Source: Ischnura elegans (taxonomy: Eukaryota > Arthropoda > Insecta > Odonata > Coenagrionidae). From it: a DNA stretch of 64,000 nucleotides. The position numbers were made by a program, and so were the translations under genes. The notes beneath the pieces were generated by a model, which ran no database searches, was not told where the DNA came from, and saw only the letters and a list, made by a program, of their open reading frames with translations. The stretch lies in contig NC_060246.1 in assembly GCF_921293095.1 (NCBI RefSeq), positions 108,790,941 through 108,854,940 on the forward strand, read 5' to 3'. This document shows positions 33,831 to 43,380 of this stretch, piece by piece; positions within the stretch are counted from its first letter, which is position 1, and each line of letters starts with the position of its first letter.

Positions 33831-35526
33831 CAAGATATATTTATATATTGTAAGCATAGATAGATTATGGGGGTTTACTTAAATTACAGCCGTTGAAAAG
33901 GCCGCAATCATGACAAGAGTGAAATCAATGGGCCGATAAATCGGCCCCTGTCAGTTTTCACTCAACTAGCCAGGGCCGATGGCAGTAAAAGGGTTAATTT
34001 GGCAGCCATGGGACTGGTTTAGCTACTCACCATTCACCCTTGCTCTCTGCCATCCTCCTCAGCTAACAATATAATACTGTGTTTATATTTCTCATGATCT
34101 GATGGATGTAGGCAAGTGGTGGTCATCCTCTTATATTCCTTCACTTTATTGTCCCGTCAATGATTTTGGGCAGTATCATAGGGGGATTTAAGAGAGGGGG
34201 AGGCACAGGGGCACGTGCCCCCTACAGACGCTTAAAACAGACAAAATTTGTAATCAAGTTCTCATTAGGTTGATTTTGTTTTATGCGTTATGGAGCCTCA
34301 ATCATTTTATATTATGTTGGTACCATTGGAATTAAAATAGAATATTTCGTTAATCTGGAACAGGGTTTCAAAATATAAACAGCACTAATGAAGAAATGAG
34401 CAATGAGGAACATGTTATCGGGTTGCAATCATCTGTTACCTCCAAGTGAGGCTGTTTTGCATTGCATGTATTGCAGTTAAATGTGTTTGCAGGATTTCCT
34501 TGCATTGAGCCTCAGGTATCAAGTGACTGACCGTTAGCAAATTAGGATATTATATTTTGGCACACGTTGACAATGGTGTTTGCTTCACATTAAAAGAATA
34601 AGGATCACAGGTTCATTTCATTTCAGAGCAGCTTGATTTTTTTGAGTGCGGGGGTGGGTACTTTGGTGTTTCTTTGGTCTCCTTTTTTTCTCGAATCCAA
34701 TTCTGACATCAAGAAAATTATGGAAGTCAGCATCAAAGATGCACACTCCCAGCCCTTGGACAATATTAGTGCAGCCAATACTTTGAGACCTTATTAGAAA
34801 TAATTCATTCTTGAAAATACTGAAATGGTCAGTGATCCACAGCTTGGACTCTTATCCAGGTCTGTAATATGCTATGTGTATTTCGCACCTGTAACAGGCA
34901 AGCTTTACAGAAATGAGCTTACTGGCTTTTATTCACATTGAAATGTGTAGTGTCCATAATGTGAAGACACTTTGTAGCCAATTGTGTGTTGAAAAACAAG
35001 GTAAGTAGACATATCAATGTAAACGAACCGACATTTTTTTCTGTGTAAGGCTAAAATGAAATAAATTCCGTGAATCATCAATGAGAAGTACACTTGGACT
35101 TGGATGATATTTGGAGCATCAAGGATTCTAAGACTGTGCTTGTGCTGCTCAAATGTTTCTTATCTTGGGAATGACACCTGTGGAACATTAGCAAGCTCTG
35201 CATGTCAGCTACTCCTTTAATTCCTATTGGGGGGAATTTGGCAACGATAATGTTGGTAAGCCTAATAAAATTAGGCATTTATTTGATATGAACGAATTCT
35301 GTTCACACCCAAATCTTATTCTATGTGCGGTTACTAAAACGCACTGACCATCACAAGCACTGGTGAGTCGAGAGAGACCATGAATCGTTAACGAGTGCAG
35401 AGGACTAGCTAGGAGTGACACTAATTTTACATTCTGTGACAGCGTGATGCATGTGGTAGCTCTCCCTGACAGAGTAATTGCATCTAGATGATGGAAGTTT
35501 CATCTCTCACTTCCAACCAACTGAAG
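33831..35526. other. Intergenic up to the inverted-repeat arm
   Basis: A G-rich MITE-like word occurs near 34180 (GGGGGATTTAAGAGAGGG). Otherwise nothing was recognised. The mirrored sequence of the right arm leaves the window at 64000, which maps to 35527, so part of this stretch may also belong to the inverted repeat. Confidence 0.4.
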
Positions 35527-35778
35527 AAGAGCAGTTTCTATGGCATGGGAATTTTTGCCATGTGATGGACGTACTCAAGGAGAGAGATTTCAAATCAGAC
35601 GGGAGCTGCAGCTAGCTGTGAGGAAAAGTTGTGCTCCCAGTGTGGAGGCTGATGAAAACTTGGGCGAAATCCATTGTGTGGCAAGCTGAGCCTCAGAAAT
35701 GGCAGTTGGAAATGCTGTAACTGTAGAAATAATGTATTTTCTGTTACGGTTTGTGTTTTGGGATTAAATCTCTGAATG

Positions 35779-36171
35779 TCATAGGTTTTGGCAACTTTTT
35801 GGTGGGATTACTAAAAAATTTCCAAACCATGTGGGCAGGATGAAGAATATGTATTCAAAAGTATGTATTGGTAGTTGTGTGATGTCTTTTTGTATTGGAT
35901 ACAATAAACAAAAATTCTTGGTAAGGAATGTCTGATGAGGATATAAAAACTGGTAACGGGGTCCTGTACGTGTAACATTGGAATTGATAAATCTGGCAGT
36001 TATCACCTCAAGTTGGACCGAAATGTCAAAGTTTTGATCTTTAATTAAATGGTGCTTCATCATTAATGGGATACATATGCAACATCCAAGCAACTCAAAT
36101 TCACAATCGCAGTAAAAACTCTGTAGTGATGAAAAACTGCCATTATTGTGACCGCTGGTGATGTCTAACAA
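35779..36171 (-). CDS. Unidentified 130-codon open frame (mirror 63356-63748)
   Basis: The frame is open from a TTG at 36171 to a stop at 35779 and is kept in both arms with one residue changed. It has a CDCEFELLGCC cysteine cluster and a hydrophobic C-terminal half (YIFFILPTWFGNFLVIPP) that could span a membrane. There is no ATG at its front. No family was recognised; it may be chance. Confidence 0.2.
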   Translation of the reverse strand: MLDITSGHNNGSFSSLQSFYCDCEFELLGCCICIPLMMKHHLIKDQNFDISVQLEVITARFINSNVTRTGPRYQFLYPHQTFLTKNFCLLYPIQKDITQLPIHTFEYIFFILPTWFGNFLVIPPKSCQNL

Positions 36172-36284
36172 GTTGAACTCACTGAGTATATTTCTTTGCG
36201 TTGTTTTCCGCCGCTGATTGGGAACCGATCGGTCTTCTCAGGTCATCGTCAAGTGATGAATGCATGTTGACAAGAGGCATTGAT

Positions 36285-36720
36285 GATTGATTTCAAAGAA
36301 GCATTTCAACAAGACGACAGAGTACCGCAAGTACAATTCCAAGAAGGGATTAAAAGGCACAATGAAGCGGAGACTCGGATGGAGCCTGCGATGCTACTAG
36401 CAAAATAAACTTTAAATTTACCTCATGCACAATTATTGCACGCATACGATGCGAGAGTTTGTACTTATACATACATACTTGCTTATTGATGTTTGTATGC
36501 TTCTTACATATTTGTCATTTTATAACTTTTTATATTGATTACATGCTATCTTTCGCTACCCTTTACTATATAAATGTGTTAAATTGTGCTTATTAATGTT
36601 TATATGCTTTTATATGTACTTAATTATGTAACGCTATGTCTACATGCTGTTTAATGTAACACTTTTCTGTACATTGGGTTAACACCCGTAAGAATAAACA
36701 ATTATTATTATACTGACGTG
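36285..36720 (+). mobile_element. Retroposon 3' end with TTATTATTAT tail (mirror 62807-63242)
   Basis: A short frame from ATG 36285 (IDFKEAFQQDDRVPQVQFQE and onwards) ends in TAA at about 36406. About 300 bp of AT-rich trailer follows, closing with AATAAACAATTATTATTAT. A trinucleotide tail of this sort marks the 3' ends of several LINE clades and their SINEs. The frame is too short to place. Confidence 0.4.
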
Positions 36721-36777
36721 CTATCATCGTGCGATGCATTTAGAAATCGTTCTAATTCTCTATTGTTCCGGTGAATA

Positions 36778-37119
36778 ATGAGACACAAAACAATCTTCAC
36801 ATCAGGCATGAGAGGGTATCGCTCGACCTATATCACTGAGACATCGTTTGAAATACGTGAACTAAAAATGTCACACGCGATGGCCTTAAAAATACGACCA
36901 AATCAAAGTTTAAGAAAACCTTTTCACTTGGAAACGCTTGCGGTAATTTGCTGGTGGTATAATATGATCTATATAATTTCTCCGAGCGAATCCGGTCACA
37001 TTGAACCTTTTAAAGTGGAAGTTGCCTATATTTTGGCAAGTGCGGTAACGCAAGGATTGGTGATGAGGATGCTCTTAAGTGTAAGCATTCACCGATTTTC
37101 ACCTTTATTCCTCTCGTGA
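36778..37119 (+). CDS. Unidentified 113-codon frame (mirror 62408-62749)
   Basis: Starts with ATG at 36778 and is intact and identical in both arms. The protein is basic at the start and hydrophobic around residues 60-95, with no recognised motif. It lies about 0.7 kb upstream of the U1 gene. It could be a chance frame. Confidence 0.2.
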   Translation: MRHKTIFTSGMRGYRSTYITETSFEIRELKMSHAMALKIRPNQSLRKPFHLETLAVICWWYNMIYIISPSESGHIEPFKVEVAYILASAVTQGLVMRMLLSVSIHRFSPLFLS

Positions 37120-37791
37120 AAAAAGTCCGTAATATCTCCAGCCCTTTTTAAGTTGAATGTCTAAGAAATCTCATTTTCAAGAATTCATTTTAGTAAAAGG
37201 TAAGACCTACCTAAAGCGATGATCGTGAAAGCCATGTGTGTTTACGATCAGGAAACTGCGGAAGTGGCGGGGATATAGGTTCGGTTCAAACACGGCCAAT
37301 CGATAGGAATACGAAAGAAACGAGGATCGACTCGCGGGGTAATACGCAAAAGGATCTTCGAATGTGAGTCCTTTGAATGAATATTAGATGGAATGAGACT
37401 TGGGAACCTGTAGTTCACCCTCAGTGCAAAATTTTCCTCCACCACTCACCGTGTCCTCTCCAAAATTACTCCATGATTCTCTTGTTCTTGCGTGGTTCTC
37501 TTGCGCGGAAATTGAGAAGAGTCGGCTCAATGCGTGAAGCGCGCTAGAGGTTCTTTTTCCCTTCGTAATGCGACCGAAGGGCGTTAAATACTGTGGTCTA
37601 AGGTCCTTAGAAAGGAATGATTTACATATTCTATATTGAGGTTCATCGTCGTTTCTTATTAAAAATCCAGCACTGGCCTTTTAATTCCAGAAAAGAGGTC
37701 TTCGTGCCATATACGAGAAATTGAAATGAAGTCACCGATATGTAAACGTAGGGGGTGTTGAACCCGGTTCTTCAAAATTTGAAAATCGAAC
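37120..37791. promoter_or_regulatory. DNA upstream of U1, likely holding the snRNA promoter (mirror 61736-62407)
   Basis: The roughly 120 bp before the U1 start would be expected to hold a proximal sequence element at about -60 to -40. The sequence there (around 37730-37752) does not show a consensus I can call with certainty. The region is the same in both arms, so both U1 copies have the same upstream control DNA. Confidence 0.35.
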
Positions 37792-37811
37792 ATACTTACC
37801 TGGCGTAGGGG
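37792..37811 (+). pseudogene. U1 snRNA gene, 5' part (left arm)
   Basis: ATACTTACCTGGCGTAGGGG is the 5' end of U1 snRNA, including the ACTTACCTG that pairs with 5' splice sites. It stops after 20 nt, where the truncated retrotransposon begins at the GGGG/CCCCC joint. The rest of the gene resumes at 41731. U1 nucleotides 21 to about 34 are missing, so this copy cannot give a functional U1. Confidence 0.95.
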
Positions 37812-37816
37812 CCCCC

Positions 37817-38557
37817 GTGTGCTACCGTGCTCCCTCCCCCGTGTATCACCGTCCCCGCTCCCCTGTGTACCACCGTGCCCCCTCCCCCGTGTATCGTCAC
37901 CGCCGCTCCCCTGTGGACCACCGTGGCCCCTCCCCCAAGTGTCACCGAGCCCCTTCCCCTGTGACCCACTACCCTGTGCACCGCCACCCAATTCCCCAAG
38001 TGCTGCAAGATCAACGCCTACCTCTGAATCTTACCCACCCCCCAGTGCCTAATGGTCACCAGTGGCAATCGGAACGTCGCCGTTTCCCTCCGGGAAGCTG
38101 TCGACTCGGCGCCAACCATCGTTCGCCCTCTCCACTGGGACGCCGAACCTACCCCTCCGAAGACCATCCTCAACCGATTAATCACCTCCCCACCCCCTCT
38201 GCCTTCCACCGACCCAACCCAGTTCGCCACCGTCCCCCCTCCCCGTCTCACCCAAACCAATCCCGAGTGCGCCCTCAATCCCCTGTGAATGTGCAGTGCC
38301 CGCCCCCACATGTGCATCCACCTCCCCAGCATGTGCAGCAAGGGCCTCGAAACCCAATGATAACACATCCAGCCGCATCAATTGGCTCCCACCTATTTCC
38401 GCTGCCGACGGACGCGAGCTATGTACCAGCTCCCCCAATGTGGAACCCCTACACCCAAGTGCCTCCCCGGTTTCTGCTGCAGCACCCCGGCCAGCCCCAT
38501 CCGATGTGGTCCCACCTGGGATGGGGCCTTCCAGTGGGGCCACACCTGCAAATGTAA
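37817..38557 (+). CDS. ORF1 C-terminal part, left copy (truncated)
   Basis: It matches the C-terminal 240 residues of the right copy's ORF1: repeated R(A/P)PSPVYHR-type units, then a proline-, histidine- and arginine-rich stretch, ending VGPHLQM. It has lost its start region by 5' truncation. It overlaps the beginning of the ORF2 frame by about 260 nt. Function unknown; see the right copy. Confidence 0.7.
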   Translation: MCYRAPSPVYHRPRSPVYHRAPSPVYRHRRSPVDHRGPSPKCHRAPSPVTHYPVHRHPIPQVLQDQRLPLNLTHPPVPNGHQWQSERRRFPPGSCRLGANHRSPSPLGRRTYPSEDHPQPINHLPTPSAFHRPNPVRHRPPSPSHPNQSRVRPQSPVNVQCPPPHVHPPPQHVQQGPRNPMITHPAASIGSHLFPLPTDASYVPAPPMWNPYTQVPPRFLLQHPGQPHPMWSHLGWGLPVGPHLQM

Positions 38558-41496
38558 GTGCTGAGACACCCTCCGTACCCCCACCCGTCAGACAGAGGCG
38601 AGCTCAAAGCAGGCCACGTGACGCCGGAGGCGCCACTTCTACCTTACCAGCAACATTGGAAAGAGAAGATAGGCCCCCGAAAACGAAAACCCGCCAGGAG
38701 CTTCCCACTGAGAATCAAATGATCTGGCAGATCAGATTGGGCATACTGCGGGATGGAGATATCAGGGAATTCGAAGACATAGTCGCCGAAATCACGGAGG
38801 AAGGGGCGGCGCTCAACCCGAGAAGCATAACCCGCGGACCAGCTTCCCGCACCCCTAGACCGCCATTGGAGCCCGGTAGGCTGCAACACCTATATAAAGT
38901 AAACAAAGGAGCGGCCGCAAAAAAGGTCATGGAACCAGCTTTGCCCACGTGTGACGTCCCATCGGATGAGGTGGTGAACTTCTTTCGCAAGCCAGGGCGT
39001 CCGCCCTCCAATACCCCCGCTCCATCGGTAATCCCTTCGTGGAACTTTATAAGGCAGGACCACGAAGTGGCAAAACTCACTCGGAAGATATCACCATCTG
39101 AAGTGACAAAGCGCCTACAGAAGGCAAAAAACACCGCCCCTGGCCCTGACCTGGTACCTTACCGAGCGTGGCGCCAAATCGATCCAGACGGCTCGGTACT
39201 CGCAAGCATATTTAACTGGTGCATGACGAGCAAAGCAGTGCCACAACAGTGGAAAACATCAAAAACTGTCCTGACTCTTAAAGGTGGTGACGAACACGAC
39301 ATATCAAACTGGAGACCCATCGCACTAATGCCCACCATGGCCAAGCTATTTACGGGGATTCTGGCGGACAGGATCTCCCACTGGGCCCTGAGGAGTCGTC
39401 GGCTATCATTTCCCATCCAGAAAGGCTTCATACCCTCCACTGAAGGATGTTTTGAACACAACTTCCTCCTGCAGGCCGCAATGGAGGACGCCCGTCGCAA
39501 CTACAAGGAAATCGCGATAGCCTGGCTGGATCTGGCTGACGCATTCGGGTCAGTTCCTCACGACCACATCTGGCAGACGCTGCGGGCCCTCGAAATGCCG
39601 GACGACATGGTCCAAGTGATTGCCTCTCTATATGAAGGGGCAAACACAACGGTACAGCTCTCCACCGAGGTTACGGATGAGATACCCCTTAGATGTGGCG
39701 TCCGGCAAGGTGACCCTCTCTCCCCTCTCCTATTTAACCTCGCCATCGAGCCCTTGCTTAGGGCTATCCTCCAGAAACGGGTCACGGCGGCCTATAAATG
39801 TGGCCCCACATCCCTCTGCGTCCTCGCGTACGCAGACGATCTAGTAATAATAGGGAGAAATGCGGGGATGCTGAGATCCCTACTATTCGCAGCAAGCAAA
39901 GCAGCAGATTGGTGTGGGCTCAAGTTTAAGCCCAGAAAGTGTGCAAGCCTTCACGTTGATTTCGGCAAAAACAGGCAGAGGCTGCCGGAGTCGACGTTTG
40001 ACATTCAGGGAGCAACGATGCATGCTCTCCGTGAAGGGGAAGCTTACAGGTATCTTGGTTGTCCTGTAGGGTACAAGGCAGGTACGTCCCCAACGGAAAC
40101 CCTGCAGGGCATGACCAGGGATACTACCCTCATCGCACAGAGTGACCTCCTCCCCTGGCAAAAAATCGACGCCGTTCATACATTCATCACCCCCAGAATA
40201 ACGTTCCCGCTACGAGTCTCAGCAGTTGCAATAAAAGATCTTGCCACCGCTGATAAGGTCATCCAGCATGCTATCAAGTCGTGGCTCTGCCTACCAGCCA
40301 GGGCAAGCCGGGAAATTGTGAACATACCAACCAAAGCCGGCGGCGGGGGATACGTGCCACTGACAGATGAGGCCAACATCCAGGCCATAATTCAGGCCTT
40401 CCGAATGTTAACGTGCAAAGAATCGGAGGTGAGGAAGGCTGCATGGTACGGCCTACACGACACAGTCCACCTAAGACTTGGCCGCAACGGTCAACCGCCA
40501 AGCAAGAAAGTGCTCTGCCAGTACCTAAATGGCTCAATGGAGGGGGAACTTGGTACAAGCTCCAAAGAGTGCGCGTCGACTTGGTCGAGGGCCAGGAAGG
40601 CGACCAGGGGGCTCGCGCCGCTATGCCTACCGGAGTGGGAATGGAGTGAAGCCAAAAAAGAAATCTCACTCCGAGTGAGGAACCCGCGCTCGGACCTGGA
40701 ACTCATCATTATCCCGCCGTCGGCTCGTCACCGCATCACAGGTCTCCTCCGAGGTGCAGTATACGAGGCCTACAGGCGCCGTCTAATTGCCAAACCAGAC
40801 CAGGGCAGGGTTTTCGAGCTCTCCTCTACCAGCGACGAGAGCAACCACTTCATCAGGTCAGGCGAGCACACGAGGTTAAAGGACTGGTGTTTTGTACATA
40901 GGGGAAGACTAAATGTACTCCCTCTCCGAGGGGCGCTACGGGGTAGTGCCACACCGGAAGACAGACGATGCAGAATCTGTGGAATGGCGGATGAGACCCT
41001 CGTCCACGTGTTGAACCAGTGCCTGGCCCATCGGCAGCTGCGGATAGCCCGACACAATAGAATCCAGGACCTCCTAGTCGAGCACCTGCCGCGAACGTGG
41101 GAGGTGACCATTGACAAAACGGTGCCGGGTGCCGACAGGAGGCTGAGACCGGACATCGTGGCTCGAGGAGGCCCAACGGGCAGGGTGTTCATTGTGGACG
41201 TCACCGTTCCCTTCGAGAACAGACGACAAGCCTTCCGTGCAGCGCGTGTGGCTAAACTGGAAAAGTACCGCGACCTCGCTTCCCAACTCCGTGCGGAGGG
41301 GGGATACAAAACCGAGGTCAGGCTAGGAGCATTGATTGTCGGCGCCTTAGGCTCCTGGGACAGCAAGAATGACCCTATCCTAACTGGCCTTGGCATCACC
41401 CCTCGAAAAATCCGGTCGCTGAGGAAGAAAATGTGCTCCACGGCCATTACATGTTCAGCGGACATATACAGGAAGCACATGAAGTTGCCAGAGTAA
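38296..41496 (+). CDS. ORF2: reverse transcriptase plus restriction-like endonuclease, left copy
   Basis: An open frame of 1066 codons beginning with GTG; the first ATG is codon 76 (38521). The RT spans about residues 260-560: APGPD at 281-285, LDLADAF at 411-417, QGDPLSPLLFN near 471-481 and the catalytic YADD at 512-515. A C-X2-C-X8-H-X4-C zinc knuckle is at C892, C895, H904 and C909. It is followed by a PD-D endonuclease core (RPD 951-953, D968, KLEKYRDL 987-994). This order, RT then knuckle then C-terminal RLE, defines the R2/NeSL/CRE/Hero group. The enzyme would nick the target and prime cDNA synthesis there. All catalytic residues are present and no stops occur. No N-terminal zinc finger or ULP protease was recognised. 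Confidence 0.93.
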   Translation: MPAPTCASTSPACAARASKPNDNTSSRINWLPPISAADGRELCTSSPNVEPLHPSASPVSAAAPRPAPSDVVPPGMGPSSGATPANVSAETPSVPPPVRQRRAQSRPRDAGGATSTLPATLEREDRPPKTKTRQELPTENQMIWQIRLGILRDGDIREFEDIVAEITEEGAALNPRSITRGPASRTPRPPLEPGRLQHLYKVNKGAAAKKVMEPALPTCDVPSDEVVNFFRKPGRPPSNTPAPSVIPSWNFIRQDHEVAKLTRKISPSEVTKRLQKAKNTAPGPDLVPYRAWRQIDPDGSVLASIFNWCMTSKAVPQQWKTSKTVLTLKGGDEHDISNWRPIALMPTMAKLFTGILADRISHWALRSRRLSFPIQKGFIPSTEGCFEHNFLLQAAMEDARRNYKEIAIAWLDLADAFGSVPHDHIWQTLRALEMPDDMVQVIASLYEGANTTVQLSTEVTDEIPLRCGVRQGDPLSPLLFNLAIEPLLRAILQKRVTAAYKCGPTSLCVLAYADDLVIIGRNAGMLRSLLFAASKAADWCGLKFKPRKCASLHVDFGKNRQRLPESTFDIQGATMHALREGEAYRYLGCPVGYKAGTSPTETLQGMTRDTTLIAQSDLLPWQKIDAVHTFITPRITFPLRVSAVAIKDLATADKVIQHAIKSWLCLPARASREIVNIPTKAGGGGYVPLTDEANIQAIIQAFRMLTCKESEVRKAAWYGLHDTVHLRLGRNGQPPSKKVLCQYLNGSMEGELGTSSKECASTWSRARKATRGLAPLCLPEWEWSEAKKEISLRVRNPRSDLELIIIPPSARHRITGLLRGAVYEAYRRRLIAKPDQGRVFELSSTSDESNHFIRSGEHTRLKDWCFVHRGRLNVLPLRGALRGSATPEDRRCRICGMADETLVHVLNQCLAHRQLRIARHNRIQDLLVEHLPRTWEVTIDKTVPGADRRLRPDIVARGGPTGRVFIVDVTVPFENRRQAFRAARVAKLEKYRDLASQLRAEGGYKTEVRLGALIVGALGSWDSKNDPILTGLGITPRKIRSLRKKMCSTAITCSADIYRKHMKLPE

Positions 41497-41730
41497 TTTA
41501 TGCGAACTTAAGTGCTAACAGTGATTTTTATTTTTTGTGTTTATGTTATGTTTCAGTGCCAGATATGAAATTTATGTTGTATAAAATCATTTGTACCACA
41601 GTGACAGTGACAGTAATGACTCAGAAAGACATTTAGGGAATTATCCCTTTCTATTTTGAAAGGGGATCATTCGCCAATGGCGAACACATTTGTACATTAA
41701 ATTGTATATACTTCTCAAAATTGAAAATAA
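41497..41730 (+). ncRNA. LINE 3' UTR with two stem-loops, left copy
   Basis: Stem 1 pairs ATCCCTTTC (41643-41651) with GAAAGGGGAT (41658-41667). Stem 2 is TTCGCCAATGGCGAA (41670-41684). In R2-type elements the RT recognises structure in the 3' UTR. The right copy keeps both stems with different bases, which supports function. Confidence 0.65.
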
Positions 41731-41860
41731 AAGGCGGTTCCCCCAGGACGAGGCTTGCCCATTGCACTCCGGGCAGGCTGACCCCTGCGATTGCCCCAAA
41801 TGTGGGTAACTCGGGCGCGTAATTTTTGGTAGTAGGGACTGCGTTCGCGCTGTCCCTCCA
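41731..41860 (+). pseudogene. U1 snRNA gene, 3' part (left arm)
   Basis: The sequence continues U1 from AAGGCGGTTCCCCCAGGACG through stem-loop II (TGCCCATTGCACTCCGGGCA, with the U1A-binding loop ATTGCACTCC) and stem-loop III. It then covers the Sm site (AATTTTTGG at 41821-41829) and stem-loop IV with a TTCG loop (GGGACTGCGTTCGCGC). Together with the 5' part it accounts for almost the entire gene of about 164 nt. Confidence 0.95.
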
Positions 41861-43011
41861 TAATCGTTCTCATGGTTCACTTCTACCCAAATGGTAGCGG
41901 CATGTTATTCAACGACACAAGTCCGCGAGGGTCTATGCTGTCCCTCAGCTTTTCCTCGGTAGACGAAGATTCCCGTTTCACAATAATAATGGGTTTGGTA
42001 GCGTGGAGTTGAGTTTGTTCCCTCCATTCGCGTGAAGATGTTGTGTGGGACTTGACCGTTGACCGACCGGCGTAGTAAATGATTTCCAATGTTGAGACTT
42101 CTCCATACTAGTCCAGGAAATGAAGTTCAAATAAGTGGAAAACCTTGCAATTTTTCGAACTGAATCGATTTGCATAAAAATTTGGGATTAGGCTAATCTT
42201 ACCCTCTATGTCATAATCTAGTTGTAGCCGATTGGCGCTTATTATTTTTTAGGGGTGAAAACTACCCCCATAATGCCAACGTTAGAAAAGAACGTTTTAA
42301 AACTTCAAATGGGTAAGATTTTGTTTGTCTAATTGAATAGCGATCTTTTAATGCTTTGGAACATAATTTCAGAATATTTCAAACCTTAAAAAGGAGTGAG
42401 TTAATGCGAAAAATTATTTACCCCTAAAAAGTAAATTATTCGTCACAGTGGTTTAAGAATTTTGTTGCTTAATACTAGTTTCCTTTTTGCAACTTTTCAA
42501 CCCGTAAAGACCACCCCATACAACATTTAAACTACTTTATTAGCTATAAATATGAGATAAGTAAAATTAAACCAAACGTTTATTTAATCAAAATTACACT
42601 AAATATTTACATACATAGGCGAAAATAAAATTTATCCAAACACAGATAGAAATAACATTTTTGATCATCCACATTAACATAATCATCGTCGTCGTGATCC
42701 TTGTCTTCGATACTGGACAGTCCTCACCAGAGCATCCAGATCAAATCGATTAGCAATATAATTCCTCTTTTCTTCGGCCACATGAAACGGCGCAGCCTTT
42801 TTTGTGATTGTAAAAAATTCGTTATGAGAAGTACATCAGGTGCAGGCGGTTTGTTCATTTTAATGGGGTGCGATGGTTTACAAATAAATGTATATTTATC
42901 AATAGATTACATGAAATTCAATCTATCGAATACTGCATGGCTTCCACTCTTCCCGCTACCTGCATGCACACACGTCACGCGCGTGCGAGCAAAGACATAA
43001 AAATGTGTATA
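41861..43011. other. U1 3' flank (mirror 55282-56433)
   Basis: No gene was recognised. The sequence is conserved between arms. A U1 3'-end box should lie just after 41860 but was not assigned. Confidence 0.4.
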
Positions 43012-43380
43012 CATGGTGTCCCATTTATCTTGACCACCCGAAATAACTCTTTGTCCAAATGCAAATTCCAAAATGTGTCAAGCAAATGCTCATTAGCCGT
43101 CAGGGGGACATTAATCGGCATGATTGCCTTCCTTGTAACTTGCAGCAACAGGAGGAGTTATAGGAGAGGAAATGAATTGCCCAATAAAAAATATAGGGTG
43201 CCATTTAAAAAAGGCGTACAGGCTGTTCTTATCTTTGTAAATCTACTAAAAGCTACAAGGAATGCAATAATGCTGATTAATGTCCCCCTGACGGCTAATG
43301 AACATTTGATTGACACATTTTTGAATTTGCATCTGGACAAAAAGTTATTTCGGGTGGTCAAGATAAATGGGACACCCTGT
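43012..43380. mobile_element. Foldback MITE, GGTGTCCCATTTATCTTGAC ends (left arm)
   Basis: Two arms of about 150 bp are inverted copies of each other at about 85% (GTGTCCCATTTATCTTGACC, CCCGAAATAACT, GTCAGGGGGACATTAATC). A 60-70-bp centre separates them. Both outer borders carry GTATAC. The long 183- and 128-codon frames across it are by-products of the palindrome. Confidence 0.75.

Larger units (their letters stand above)
37812..41730 (+). mobile_element. U1-inserted R2/NeSL-like LINE, left copy, 5'-truncated
   Basis: The element starts inside the proline-rich repeat section of ORF1, directly after U1 nt 20, and ends with TTGAAAATAAA immediately before the U1 sequence AAGGCGGTTCC. It keeps a complete ORF2. 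The 3' end carries no poly(A) and shows two stem-loops. Compared with the right copy, 1.2 kb of the 5' region is missing, which fits incomplete reverse transcription from a 3' priming site. Confidence 0.9.

Noticed and set aside
37796-38543. Minus-strand glycine-rich frames opposite ORF1 (also 60311-60904 plus)
   Set aside because: These are antisense readings of the proline codon repeats and have no independent support.
38178-41480. Many long frames opposite to or overlapping ORF2 in both LINE copies
   Set aside because: They are shadow frames of the GC-rich ORF2; only the RT/endonuclease frame has motifs.
37812-41730. Insertion into 28S rRNA or U2 snRNA (classical R2 or Utopia sites)
   Set aside because: The flanks are clearly U1: splice-site-pairing tail, ATTGCACTCC loop, Sm site and TTCG-capped stem-loop IV.
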